Shown here: piece after piece, positions 24,701 to 36,655 of the stretch
How positions within the stretch are numbered: position 1 is the stretch's first letter
How the letters are laid out: each line of letters begins with the position of its first letter
From: Epichloe hybrida
Lineage: Eukaryota; Ascomycota; Sordariomycetes; Hypocreales; Clavicipitaceae
Direction of reading: 5' to 3'
NCBI GenBank assembly: GCA_019022495.1
Contig: JAFEKR010000005.1
Span: 806,001 to 870,000 of the forward strand
DNA length: 64,000 nt
Position numbers and translations under genes: made by a program
The notes under the pieces: generated by a model
Databases searched by the model: none
What the model was told of the DNA's origin: nothing
What the model saw: the letters and a program-made list of their open reading frames with translations, nothing else

Positions 24701-27311
24701 AGCCTTTATTACACTCTTATAGCTTATAAAGCTCCTACCTAAGGAATACGTGTTAGAAGGCTTAATTATTTAGGGTCACGAGGACATTAATATTAGTAGC
24801 ATTATAGTTAGTTTATAATCCAGAGCAGAAGAATTATATAATGCTTAGGTGTGCTATTAATAGTAGCTCCTTCACATTATTATTATTATCTTTGGCTTCT
24901 ATGCAGGCTGAAAGATATAATTCCTAATTCTAACCTAAGCCTTTATTAGGCTTATTATTATCCTGCCCTTTATAGGAGGTAAGGAATGCCTAGAATCTCT
25001 TCTCTAAAGGGGGTGTATAATATATTTTGCTAGCCTACTAGCGGTCCTTTTTCTTTTAATATTCTTTAGTAAAGTAATTAGAAGACTAGCAGCTACTCTT
25101 ACTATATATAAAGCAGCGCTTAGTGCTTTACCTAGGGCTTTGCCTATAATAGCTTCCTCCGCTACAAGAGAATAATTACTATCCATACTAATAATTAGTA
25201 AACATAGCCTCTGGAGGGTCTCCTTATTAGTACTAAAGGTATTAGGAGGACTTCTTATTTAATTCTATAATAGTAATTACCTTATAGAGGTCTCTAGCAA
25301 GACTCTTAAAGCCTACGGAGTATATATATTCTACTATCTAATATTTAGGCACACTAGCTATAGCATTTAAGGCCTGCTTATAGAGTTTAGTATTTACTAT
25401 TTTAGTAAGGTATAGGCCTCTGTGAATTTTCTTAAGGGTTAATAATATAATCTTAAGGTAATTAAGCTTGCTTTTATTAGGATTTTTCTTAATTATACTC
25501 TTTAGCATTATGCTACTCTATTTATAGTAATAGAATTACTAGTTACTTTCTATCTTAAAGCGCTAATAGATGTAAGTAATTATCTCTTTATAGGAATAGT
25601 TATTCCTAAAGAGGTAATTAAGGTAATATTACTTAGCATTACCTATTAATATAATAGGGAAAGCCTTCTAATAATACATTTAAGGAAGGTTAATTCTATT
25701 ATACTTGTTTTCAAAGAGCGTGATCTTTAGCGTTAAGAAGTTATGTAGCTTTTTACTATAGTGGTTGCTATCCTTGTATATCTTTATAAGCTCTAAGATC
25801 TTCTTTGTAATCTAATCTTCAGAGGGGAATTACTATAAAGGCATAATTTGTTATGAATAATAGTCTACTAGTTATTCTTAATAATAATTATCTAGATGGA
25901 GCTATTAATATAATAGGGATTATCGTGGGGGTTCTTATGAGGGTTTAAGTAATCTCTAGGGTTAGGGAAGGTTAATTTCTAGGGTAGGTTATTAGGGCTA
26001 TTAATAATAAGATTCTAGGGGTTTAGAAGATTATGGTCTTTCTTGTGATCTTTCTTGTAACCAAAGGGGTATTAAGGTTTAATAAAGCACTTCCTTAAGC
26101 GATACTAGGATTAAATATCCTAGGCCTCTCCTAACAAGGACGCCGTGATCTTGTAAAGAATTGTGTAATTCTCTAATAATATCCTTAGATGCCCTTTTAA
26201 AGGTGTCTTTAGACTAGCCTTTAAAGTCTTCTTAGAATAATTCCTATAGGTTATTATCTCTCTAACCTTAATATTTACTAAGGTTAATAAATCTTATAAT
26301 TTAGTTATTAAGCTTAAGCTATATAGTAGTGTCTAGATCTAGCTTAACAAATTCTTTCTAGTTATATAAGAATTCGTAAGTAAGCTATTAAAGGCATAGG
26401 GGTAATTTATGCCTTTAAGGTCTCTTAGGGGTAATGATTAGAGCCTTGCTATTACTAGCAGCCCTTTCTCTTATGGAAGGTCTAGATTCCTCTGCTATTT
26501 TTAACTATGAAAGGAACGTTACTAATTTGTTGTTTTTACTACTAATTAAGCTCCTATGTTTGCCTGTTACTATTGCGAGGTTCTTCTTTCGTATTTTAGG
26601 AGCGTTATTACTCTAATGAAATCAGAAGATTGCGAAAATAGGAAAAACGGAGGAAAAAGCAGTAGAAGTAGCAAAGTAGCAATAAGAATAAATTAATAAA
26701 GATAAAGAAAGTAATAGAAGTTCTAGAAGTAACTAGAAAATAATAGGAAAAGTAATAAGGGAATAATAGGAATTACCACTTCCTGTTTTTTATGAAAAGA
26801 AGGGAAAGAGGTAATCTCTCTTTCTTGCTAACAAGCACAGGGCGAACAGCACTAATAATAAAGGGGGTAAAAACGAGCAGTAAATGCTTATAGGGAGAGG
26901 TTAAAGGTCTGTTGGAAGGTGATGTGTTAACGGGAATTTATAGGTGTGTCAGCTAGCTTAGCTAAGGTTATTTAACGTTAGGTTCGAAATAAATACCTCG
27001 CGGCAATAGATTCGGTTAGTTGGTTGGTTTTCTCGTGATAGACAATAAAATCGATAATTGATAACAATATCCTGGATAGATATAACGAAGTTATATCCCT
27101 AAGCCTAAGGGTTAATAGATTAATTCCTTAGAAGCCTAATAAGCCCGCAACTAGGATTCTAGTCTCTTCCTTTAGCACACTTATGTAGTTATGCCTCTTT
27201 ACCATAATAACTATTACGGCATAATAAGGGGTAGTAGCAGTGGTGTCTATAGAAATGTCTCTTCTTGTGATACCTAGCTTATTTATGGTTATAAAGTTAA
27301 CCACTAATTAG

Positions 27312-27567
27312 TGTTAAATACACCAAGGTCCTGCGTAGGTAATAAATCCCGTATAATTAAAGTTAATAATAGTTAGATAGCTAGCTAGGAAAGAGGGAGA
27401 AGAGAGGGAAAGTCTAGATGCTAGGAAAGAGAGAGAAATTTGTATATGGGGCACAAAAGGGGGTGGCGAATTGATGTAGCTAATCGCATCGCGTGCATCG
27501 CGCCGGACCCACAATTGGTCTGGTCTTTGGCCACGATTGAACCGATGAAGATCCGAAGGAATCAACA
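27312..27567 (-). repeat. Copia B' 5' LTR (right)
   Basis: 256 bp. The inner start is mutated to TGTTAAATACACC; the outer ~120 bp are unmutated. Followed by the TSD ATATC. Confidence 0.93.
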
Positions 27568-27572
27568 ATATC

Positions 27573-30500
27573 TAAGCATTATATAATTCTTCTACTCCGG
27601 ATTACAGACTAACCATAACGCCACTAATATTAATATTCTTACAACCCTAAATAATCAAGCCTTCTAACACACATTCCTTAGGCAGGAGCTTTACAAGCCA
27701 TAAGAGTGCAATAAAGGCTTAATTTACTATATCTTTAAAGAATACTATTCTAAAGAGATCTTTAGAGGGATTATACCTAATACTAGCGCTATAGGAAAGT
27801 TAACTATAGGAGAGGTATAAGTAAAGGCTCTATTAAGATTAATACCTTTATTAAAGGTAACCCCCTATAAACCCTAAATTATTACATTTAGCGCTAGATT
27901 AGTAGTTATAAGAGGAAACCTTTATATGCCTATAGAACTTAAAGAGCTTAAATTTTACATCCTTAACATAGCTACCCTATTCCTCTTCTTAATCACTAAT
28001 ATAAATAAGATATAAGTTAAGATTAATAACCTTACTAACATGCTTATCTAAGGTAATAAAACTATACCTATTATATAACAATAAGGACACCCTTAGTGGT
28101 TACTAGAAGCAAGAGAGATAGTTACCTTCCACCTTTTAGAAGGAGATATCCATTAATTACATCATTAACTTAGTTACCCTTCCGTTTAATAACTCATAAA
28201 GATCCTTCACTAAGCTAGTCATAAAGTTAAACGCTAGGTAATCAAGAAATTAACCAAAGTTTGCTACTATTACTAAATACATAGCAAGGCCCCTAGCTGA
28301 TTTAAATTCACAATCAAGGATAATCACAAATTTAACTACAAGATCATTATTAATATTATGTAAATTAATAGCTAACTAGTGCTTCACATTATTAATTTAG
28401 CAACCTTGTTCTAAGTAACCTAATTCCTTAATCTAAAGAAGCAAAAGGCTTAAGACATCTAGGACGCAATCCGCAAATATTAGATTAATACTTATCTCAG
28501 ACCTCTAGAATAGATTATTCATAACACTAGTAATAACTTCGCTTCTGCTAAATTTAAGCATTATACTTAATTAATGTTAATTAAGACTAATAAGATGCTA
28601 ATTAAAGCCCACAATAGCATTAGAAAGGTCAAGAGATATTACAGACCTTTACGCTAAGCCTATAATATTATTACAGACTTAATTAGAACGGAACTCACGC
28701 TAAAACAACATTTTCAAATAGCTATTAAAGCTATTAATAACTCTATAGGCCTAAACGGTATTATCCTAACCCTACTAGTCTTTAAAGGCTACTTATAAAT
28801 AATAGATAAGTTACTACTAAGCGTCTCTATTATTTAATATACTAAAGTAATTCATAAAGCCACTAACAAAGTCCGCTATTATCTAGCTTTGTAGCAAGTT
28901 TATAATACCCTTAAAGCCTAGAATAGCCCTAATATAGCGCCTATACATTAGCTACCCTTATAGGCTAATATATATATAAAAAGAGAGAAAGGTAGCTAGC
29001 ATAGCCTATATAAGCTACTTACTACTAATAGAGAGACCTATACTATTAATATACCTTATAGCCTAGTAAAGTTCCGCTCTATAGTAGTAAAGCCTTATTA
29101 TAAAGACTTATATACTATAGAGAGGCTAGAGTAGCAGGAGATAAAGCCCTATAATCCGCTAAAGTAATAGCTAAGTAACATAAAGAAAGAAAAAGCTATA
29201 TAACTAACTACTACTAATAAAAGAGATTCTCTAATAGAAAATAGTAAAGAGCTATAAGTACTAGCTAAGAGAAAGTAAGGGAGACTAAGAAAGGCCCTTA
29301 TAGTGTAATTTATAAGTGTAAGAGAGTCTAATAAAGAGGCTTATAAAGCCTAAAAGGCCCTAAGGGGAAGCTATTAAGTTAAAGACTTATTACTATACCC
29401 TAAAGGAATAAAAGTAAGGAAAAGAAAACCTTATAGCCCTAAGAAGGATATTAGCCTAGTTTAGCTTTATATACTTATAAATAAAGATTAAGAGAAGGCT
29501 TTTATTTAAAAGGTTATAACTAGAGGGATACTAAGCATAGCATTCCTTATAGTAAAGGAAAAGGCTAATTAGAACCTTGCCCTTTAGCTCCACTAAGAAG
29601 GAAGGATTATAACCCTAGGAAAACCCTTTAAGTAGTTTAATTAAGCTAAGATTAATGCTTTATAAGCTTATAATATATTTAAATTTATTAAGTTTAACCT
29701 AGCAAAGCATGGAGGTTATAGAATCTTTAATTCTTACATAGTTAGAGAGATCAAAGGCAAAGGAATAGACTTGCTATATAAGAAATCCCGCCTTGTTATA
29801 TAAGGCTATAATAACAAAGGAAAGGAATTTATCCTAACGCAATCACTAACAATTTAACAAGCAAGCTAATAACTAATCATAGCTATTACTCCGTTATTAA
29901 GAAGAAAAGGCATTTACCTTTAGATTCGTAATATCACACAAGCCTACACTTAATTGCACATAGTGCTAACAAGGCTAATTATTATAAGATTACTAAAGTA
30001 AATTATATATCTCTTTCTAGAAGGGACTGTAATCGAATTAATTAGACCTCTTTACGGGATTGCAAAGGCTAGAACCTACTAGTAAGCAATGTACTTCTAT
30101 TACCATAGGGATAACCTTAATATAATAACCTTAACCTACAATCCTTGCTTATTAATTATAGCCCTAAATAATAAGAATCTCTTTAGTATTATTAGAATAT
30201 AAACTAATAATATATTAGGCCTAAGCAATAATAACTTCTTCTAAAAAAAAGAGAAAGAGCTCTAGAAGGCTAATTTCATAGCTAAAGAAAAGTAATAATT
30301 AACCGCTAAGAATCCCCTTATCTTTAATAGTTGCATCTTAACCTAGAACACTAATAACTCGCTAATATTAACCTAGAAAGGCTAGAGTTAGAAGATTAAG
30401 GAAGTTAATTCTTAATCCCTAATAGTAAAGCAAGACTATATAGAATAATAAGCCTAAGGAAGTTATATTATAACTATATATTAACTAGAAGCTTCCTATA

Positions 30501-30640
30501 ACCTGTTAATTATAGCTTAACACTAAGAACCCTCTAGGGAAGATATTACACACCTTAATAAACGCCTTAAGTAGCAGATTAAGAATTAATAACGCGGACT
30601 ATAATACATTCCTTTAGTTCTTAAAGAGGTAAAGCTCTTT
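27573..30640 (+). pseudogene. Copia B integrase and reverse-transcriptase remnant
   Basis: Continuation of Copia B after B'. It is the reverse complement, with many transitions, of B' 21770-24840. No frame is open. The first ~70 bp beside the insertion point keep more G/C than the matching part of B'. Confidence 0.7.
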
Positions 30641-30877
30641 GTGTTTATAGATAGATTACTTACTAACAACAAGGATCTAAGCTTACAGATTAGATACGTA
30701 ATTATAATTAGCAACAAGATAATACAAGATAATAATACCTTTATTATAAAAGGTAATATTATTATATATAGCTTAATAAAGAGTAAGAGAGTTACTTATA
30801 GCACGCTTACCTCTAAGTTATATAGTATAGTTCAAGGCATAAATATCACCTACGCAATTTCCATAACTCTACATTAG
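30641..30877 (+). pseudogene. Copia B RNase H remnant
   Basis: 78 codons open: FIDRLLTNNKDLSLQIRYV and TKSKRVT-like IKSKRVTYSTL. Homologous to 21575-21769. Part of the polyprotein; the start is internal. Confidence 0.75.
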
Positions 30878-31351
30878 ATCATAGATTAATTAAAGATACC
30901 TTGAATTCCTATAATTCTCTATACTAATTCTTTTTCGTTATATAAATATCTTATAAAGCTAGGAACTATAAAGAAAAAGAGACTAATAATTAATATTATA
31001 GCTCTTTATTAATTATATAAAAGGCATAAGATTTACAAAGTTAGGTGGATTAATAGTAATAACAATCTAGTAGATATAATAATAAAAGCATTACTAAATT
31101 TATTACTTTTCTCTTTAATTAATTCAAATAAATTAACAATTTATATTAAGGGATAGGTAAAGAGACCTATAATATTAAGGGATAGGAGCTTAGGCAAGGA
31201 CTAACGGATTAATTTAATTAACTAATATTATAATAGCTAATTAGAGCAGCGGATTCCTATTAAGGGATTCACTAGTATATACTTTCCTTTAATCTAATTT
31301 TTATTATGTTTTTAAGCTCTTTAGCTACGAAGGAAAAAGAGAGATTACTAG

Positions 31352-31607
31352 TGTTAATTCCTTCGGATCTTCATTAGTTTAATCATAGCCAAAGACTAGA
31401 CTAAATTATAGGTCTAGCGTAATGCACGCAATGCGATTGGCTGCACTAATTCGCCACCCCCTCTTTTGCCTCACATACGGATTTCGCCCACTTTCCTAGC
31501 ATCTAGACTTTCCCTCTCTTCTCCCCTTTTCTAGCTAGCTAACTATCTATCATCAACTTCAATTATACGGGATTTATTACCTGCGCAGGACCTTGGTGAA
31601 TCCAACA
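31352..31607 (+). repeat. Copia B 3' LTR
   Basis: 256 bp. The inner start is mutated (TGTTAATTCC, TTAGTTTAATCATAGCC); the outer end GGTGAATCCAACA is preserved. Followed by the TSD ATTTC. Confidence 0.93.
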
Positions 31608-31612
31608 ATTTC

Positions 31613-32240
31613 CCTTTAGTAAATAAGGTAATAAGGTTATCTATATAGAAGAAGATAATTAGACTATCTTTAATAAAGATATAAATATCTTTAAAGATTT
31701 ATATAAAGCCTTTACTAATTAGCTAGCTAATTAGCTCTTTTATCTATAGAAGGGAAGCTCTCTATAGCTTATAAACTACTTTAAGAAGCTTTAGGTAAGC
31801 TTATTTATCTCTATAGCCTAGAGGTATCTTATAGTAAACCTCTTTATTAAGGCCTAAATTTAGAAATACTATAATAAAGTTATACTAGTGTGCCTCTAGG
31901 TTAAAATAGCTTATAATAGCTATAAGTAGCCTAAATATATTAGTAGCTAGAGTTACTACTTTAGTTAATAAATATCCCTTTAGCTAATAATTTCTAAGAA
32001 CATAGAGGTAAGCTTTATATTATAGGAGGTAACCTTATTTATTTAATTTATAAGAGAAGACCTAAGTAAGTCCTAGAAGCTTTATATAAGCTAGGATATT
32101 AGCTCTTAGTACCTTCTTAGCTACTATTCTATTAATAATTCTATTATACTCTTTATCTTATGCTTTGCGACATTCCTTTTCTTTAGGGTAGCTAGCTAGA
32201 TTATTATAATATACTAGAGAAGGAGGAAGTCTAGATATTT
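31613..32240 (-). pseudogene. Copia E pol remnant between Copia B and the satellite LTR element
   Basis: Collinear with Copia D around 12510-13130, the reverse-transcriptase N-terminal region. Shared blocks include the AGGAAGTCT near the next insertion site. Confidence 0.75.
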
Positions 32241-32726
32241 TGTTAGGGAAAAACAACCACCCTAAAACAACGGAAAAGAGGGATCTAATGATAATGATGA
32301 TAATGATGATAATGACGAAAATGACAATATTGATAGTATTAACAAATTCGATGATATTAGTAATTGAACCTAGATATCAGGATCTAGGTCTGCGATATTT
32401 GCGATCCATCGCGAGGATCAAAGCTAGAAAAGCAGCCTAGCTAGGCAGCTAGATAATCTCAGATAATCTCAAAATAATTCCATAATCTTCTTAGGTAAAC
32501 ATAGGTAAAAACATGATTTGAACAATCTAAGCCAAAGGCAACGAAAGGAGAGTTGATTTTCTATCAAAAGGGAGGGAATCTAGGGTTTTTATCTAGCTAG
32601 GGGGTCAGGGGCTAGGCTGGATCCAATGTGGTTGAATTAATCTGATAATCCGATAGATCCGAGGTCCAAGGGGCTAGAGGTCTTATGAGAGAGGTCTCTA
32701 GGGGTTATATTCCTAGCCACATAACA
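32241..32726 (-). repeat. LTR of the satellite element (left)
   Basis: 486 bp. Contains an ATGATA/ATG microsatellite at 32288-32325. That run, in frame with a chance ATG, produces a spurious 66-codon open frame. Confidence 0.85.
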
Positions 32727-32904
32727 CCTCCCTAACTGTTTTCCCTTCCTAGTCCCTAGGAAAGGGAAAATAGTAACCAAAAAAAACCAATAAAAAGGAA
32801 AATAAGTAATAAAATTATAAGATAAAAAAAAATTCGTGATTTTCAGCCCCCCCTTTCCTATCTATTAATCAATCAAAGGGGTTATCAATTGATTCGTAAT
32901 AGAA

Positions 32905-34690
32905 GACCCTTTTAATAGTTAGAGACTTTATTAGATAATAGATTAATTAATCTGATGAAAAGGGACCCTTTTAATCGGTCAGAGACCTCTTTAGAGAACC
33001 CTCTGTACATTAGATTCCTCGTTAATCGTTAGAGGAATCGTTAGTTAGAGAGGTCTTCAACGGTTGGAGGCCTCGTCAGACAATAGATTAATTAATCTGA
33101 TGAAAAGGGACTCTTTCAATTAGTTAGAGACCTCTTTAGAGGACCCTCTGTACATCAGATTCCTTGTCAATTATCAGAGGAATCGTTAGTCAGAGAGGTC
33201 TTCAACGGTCGGAGGCCTTGTCAGACAATAGATTAATTAATCTGATGAAAAGGGACTCTTTCAATCATTAGAGGCCCCTTCAGCAGACTTTCTAATATTA
33301 GATTCCAGTTTAAAAGTTAAGGAAATCATTAGTTAGAGAGGTCTTTAATGGTTGGAGGTCTTATCAGACAGTCTAATTGATTAATCTAATGAAAAGAGAC
33401 CTTTTCGATTAGCAAAGACCCCTTTAGCAGACCTTCTAACAGTTAGATTCCTCTTTAATTATTAGAGAAATTATTAGTTAGAAAGGTCTTTAACGGTCGG
33501 AGGTCTTATTAGACAGTCTGATTAATTAATCTAATAAAAAGGGACCTTTTTAATTAGCAGAGACCCCTTCAGCAGACCTTCTAATATCAGATTCCCCTTC
33601 AAAAGTCAGAGGAATCGTTAGTCAGAGAGGTCTTCAACGGTCGGAGGCCTCGTCAGATAATAGATTAATTAATCTAATAAAAAAGGACTCTTTCAATCAT
33701 CAGAGGCCCCTTCAGCAGACTTTCTAATATTAGATTCCCCTTTAAAAGTCAAGGAAATCATTAGTTAGAGAGGTCTTTAACGGTCGGAGGTTTTATTAGA
33801 CAGTCTGATTGATTGATCTAATGAAAAGAGACCTTTTCGATTGGCAGAGACCCCTTTAGCAGACCTTCTGACAGTCAGATTCCTCGTCAATCATTAGAGG
33901 AATCATTAGTCAGAGAGGTCTTTAACGGTCAGAGGCCTCGTCAGACAATAGATCAATTGATGTAATGAAAAGGGACCTTTTCGATTGGCAGAGACCCCTT
34001 TAGCAGACCTTCTAACAGTCAGATTCCTCGTCAATCGTCAGAGGAATCATCAGTTAGAGAGGTCTTTAACGGTCGGAGGCCTCGTTAGACAATAGATTAA
34101 CTAATTAATAAAAAGGGACCTTTTCAATCATCAGAGACCCCTTTAGCAGACCTTCTGACATTAGATTCCCCTTCAAAAGTTAGGGAAATTATTAGTTAGA
34201 GAGGTCTTTAATAGTCAGAGGTCTTATCAGACAGTCTAATCGATTAATCTAATAAAAAGAGACCTTTTTGATTAGCAGAGACCCCTTCCGCAGACCTTCT
34301 GATATTAGATTCCACTTCAAAAGTTAGGGAAATCATTAGTCAGAGAGGTCTTTAACAGTCAGAGGTCTTATCAGATAGTCTAATTAATTAATTTGATAAA
34401 AAGAGACCTTTTTGATTAGTAAAGACCCCTTTAGCAGACCTTCTAATAGTTAGATTTCTCTTTAATTATTAGAGAAATCATTAGTTAGAGAGGTCTTTAA
34501 CGGTCGGAGGTCTTATTAGATAGTCTGATTAATTAATCTAATAAAAAGGGACCTTTTTGATTAGTAAAGACCCCTTTAGCAGACCTTCTAACATTAGATT
34601 CCCCTTCAAAAGTTAGGGAAATCATTAGTTAGAGAGGTCTTTAATGGTTAGAGGCCTTGTCAGACAATAGATTAATTAATCTAATAGAAA
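32905..34690 (+). repeat. 144-bp tandem array, about 12 units
   Basis: The landmark AGGTCTTYAA recurs at 33051, 33196, 33339, 33484, 33628, 33771, 33916, 34060, 34202, 34346, 34491 and 34635, with spacings of 142-145 bp. Each unit also holds a TTAGATTCC block, a GGTC(G/A)GAGG block and an ATTAATTAAT palindrome. Differences between units are mostly C/T and G/A. Confidence 0.95.
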
Positions 34691-34825
34691 GAAAGACCTA
34701 ATTTATTAAAGATCGAATTCGAAGGTCTAGCTGCTTGCCTCCCTAACGGATAGCTAAGCAAAACTAGGGTATTAAATCAATTCGGGCTAGCTAGCAAGCT
34801 AGCTAGGGCAGGTCGGAAGGTTAAA

Positions 34826-34965
34826 AATCAGAAAAGGTCGAAAATCAGAAAAGGTCGAAAATCAGAAAAGGTCGAAAATCAGAAGAGAAGGTCGAAGATA
34901 GAAGAGAAGGTCAAAGATAGAAAAGAAGGTTAAAGATAGAAAAAGAAGGTCTAGGCTATAAGGAA
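34826..34965 (+). repeat. short purine-rich tandem repeat (about 17 bp)
   Basis: Repeats of AAAATCAGAAAAGGTCG, exact at first and then drifting to GATAGAAAAGAAGGT variants. Confidence 0.85.
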
Positions 34966-34981
34966 AAAAGGTTGTAGCGGT

Positions 34982-35230
34982 CCCGATTAATCAATCTAAC
35001 AAATCTAATGATTTTGACGATATTAGACTAGTCAGATGACCTAGATTAATTGATCAGAACGAAGGGATTTGATCTAGCTAACCCGGATTAAAGGGGAAAA
35101 AGGTCGTAGAGGTCCTAATCAATCAATCTGACTAATCTAACGATTTTGACGATGCTAGACTAGTTAGATGACCTAGATTAATTAATCGGAATGAAGGGAT
35201 CCGATCTAGCTAACCTGGATTAAAAGGAAA
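34982..35230 (+). repeat. 132-bp tandem duplication
   Basis: Two copies marked by ATTTTGACGAT at 35011 and 35143, each running to a CTAACCYGGATTAAA end. Confidence 0.85.
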
Positions 35231-35389
35231 AGAGGTAAGAAGCTGCTAATAATTATAATAATCATACGAGGGGATAACCAGAGGGGATAATCGTAGAGGT
35301 AATGTTAGGAGGGATTTATCATTAAATCTAACAGCGGCGAGAGGTCTAACAGGACTATTCCCTATTCCTCCACTATTTTTATTAGGGAA

Positions 35390-35898
35390 AAACAACCACC
35401 CTAAAACAATAGAAAAGAGGGATCTAATAATAATAATAATAATGACGAAAATGACAATATTAATAGTATTGATAAATTCAATGATATTAGTAATTAAACC
35501 TAGATATCGGGATCTAGGTCTGCGATATTTGCGATCCATCGCGAGGATTAAAGCTAGAAAAGCAGCCTAGCTAGGCAGCTAGATAATCTCGGATAATCTC
35601 AAAATAATTCCATAATCTTCTTAGGTAAACACAGGTAAAAACATGATTTGAACAATCCAAGCCAAAGGCAACGAAGGGAGAGTTAATTTTCTATTAAAAG
35701 GGAGGGAATCTAGGGTTTTTATCTAGCTAGGGGGTCAGGGGCTAGGCCAGATCCAATGTGGTTGAATTGATCCGACAATCCGATAGATCCGAGGTCAAAG
35801 GGGCTAGAGGTCTTGAGGGATCCGATAGATCCGAGGTCCAAGGGGCTAGAGGTCTTGTGAGAGAGGTCTCTAGGGGTCATATTCCTAGCCACACAATA
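35390..35898 (-). repeat. LTR of the satellite element (right)
   Basis: 509 bp. Longer than its partner mainly through a 42-bp tandem duplication (CCGATAGATCC starts at 35780 and 35822) that the left LTR lacks. Confidence 0.85.
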
Positions 35899-36384
35899 TA
35901 TAAGGTTTTTCTTTACTCTTTAATCCTAGCTTAAAAGCTATAGCAAATACTTTAAGTTTATTAAGATCTTGCGAATTCTCTAACATCTTGTGATTATTAC
36001 TACTTCTAGGTAGGTTTAGTAAATTATTAATACTTAGCGGTATATAGTCTATTAAATCTAGAAATTATCCTAGTAAACTTAGAGGAGTTAGCAGATTTAA
36101 TTCTTAACTCTCTTTTTCCTTTTCTTCATGCTTTAGCTAATTATAATTAGTAGGAATTTTATCCTATTAGAGTAGTTTAAGTAGTTATTATAGTAATAGA
36201 GGGTATACTATCTATAGAAGCCTTATATTAGAGCTTTTATCCTTATTATTATTAACTAGCTTTTTAAGAATACTCTTTTAACCTCTTTTATATTTAGTAA
36301 TAAGCCTCTTTCTTAAGCATAAAAGATAGACTTATTAAAGGTAATATAGCTTAATAAGAACTAGCAGCTTCTCTTTATTATTAG
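35899..36384 (-). pseudogene. Copia E pol remnant between the satellite element and the TRIM
   Basis: Collinear with Copia D about 13140-13630. It ends with ATTAG (36380-36384), the left TSD of the TRIM. Confidence 0.75.
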
Positions 36385-36465
36385 TGTTAAAATATATTGT
36401 TAAAAATATATAAGGCTTTGTAATCCTAGGTTCAGTCGGATCAGTCCACTCTTTTGATTTCAACA
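36385..36465 (+). repeat. TRIM left terminal repeat
   Basis: 81 bp, no difference seen from 36656-36736, implying recent insertion. Confidence 0.92.
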
Positions 36466-36477
36466 GGTTATGAGCCC
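36466..36477 (+). other. TRIM primer-binding site, half-tRNA initiator-Met type
   Basis: GGTTATGAGCCC directly abuts the left repeat. Its complement GGGCTCATAACC contains the CAT anticodon and flanking stem of eukaryotic initiator tRNA. Confidence 0.75.
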
Positions 36478-36479
36478 AG

Positions 36480-36569
36480 TGGCGCAGTGGTTGTGGCTCA
36501 CTATAGTGTATTAGCCCGCCTACCATAGTGGAGCACTGCTCTGCGAGGTAAGGTTATGGGTTCGAACCC
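36480..36569 (+). ncRNA. tRNA-like pol III promoter region inside the TRIM
   Basis: TGGCGCAGTGG (36480-36490) fits the A-box consensus TRGYNNARNNG at every position. GGTTCGAACCC (36559-36569) fits the B-box consensus. They lie 79 bp apart, within the range for tRNA-derived SINEs. The segment does not fold convincingly as a complete tRNA: the T stem is weak and no acceptor stem pairs. It is tRNA-like, not a tRNA gene. Transcription is inferred. Confidence 0.65.
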
Positions 36570-36655
36570 TGCCGAAAAAATAATAATAAGAAATTCAATT
36601 GCTAGTATAAGCCTAACCTCCAATAGGGCACCTGGATATACAATTCCAGGGGGAG

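Larger units (their letters stand above)
20803..27567 (-). mobile_element. Copia B': same-family element nested in Copia B, opposite strand
   Basis: LTRs 20803-21058 and 27312-27567 (256 bp), reverse-complement family matches of the Copia B LTR. The TSD ATATC is exact at 20798-20802 and 27568-27572. Length 6765 bp. Minus orientation: RNase H remnant at 21575-21769 and the primer-side motif at 27299-27311. Position 24842 corresponds to the site in Copia B into which it inserted. Confidence 0.93.
18078..31607 (+). mobile_element. Copia B: RIP-inactivated Copia element carrying an inverted copy of itself
   Basis: LTRs 18078-18333 and 31352-31607 (256 bp each), TGTTGATTCC...TCCAACA. The TSD ATTTC is exact at 18073-18077 and 31608-31612. 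After removal of nested Copia B' (6765 bp plus 5-bp TSD) the element is 6760 bp. Plus orientation: RNase H remnant at 30641-30877 and the primer-side 13-mer at 18334. It is inserted in Copia E. Confidence 0.93.
32241..35898 (-). mobile_element. non-autonomous LTR element with a satellite interior (LARD-like)
   Basis: Long direct repeats 32241-32726 (486 bp) and 35390-35898 (509 bp) start TGTTAGGG (right copy mutated to TATTAGGG) and end CACAYAAYA. The 2.66-kb interior has no coding remnant. It holds a 144-bp tandem array, a 17-bp repeat and a 132-bp duplication. On the minus strand CAGTTAGGGAGG precedes the left LTR, a PPT-like run suggesting minus orientation. Flanking pentamers (TATTT and TATAA) do not match, so no clean TSD is claimed. 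Alignment with Copia D shows Copia E sequence resuming directly on the right. Confidence 0.8.

Noticed and set aside
25004..26616. Open frames of about 60 codons (25004-25186 and 26434-26616) in Copia B'
   Set aside because: They lie in frames different from the pol/gag remnants or antisense to them, and arise by chance where AT-rich sequence lacks stops.
32240..32440. 66-codon open frame with a Met/Ile-rich start
   Set aside because: It lies inside an LTR and its Met/Ile run is the translated ATGATA microsatellite.
32905..34690. CRISPR array
   Set aside because: Units of 144 bp are repeated throughout with no unique spacers; it is a satellite-like array within an LTR element in a fungal genome.
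32236..35903. Exact TSD for the satellite LTR element
   Set aside because: The flanking pentamers TATTT and TATAA differ by transversions that RIP cannot explain, so no duplication was claimed.
36466..36590. True tRNA gene
   Set aside because: A and B boxes are present, but no paired acceptor stem is seen, the T stem is weak, and the region sits exactly between primer site and PPT of a TRIM.
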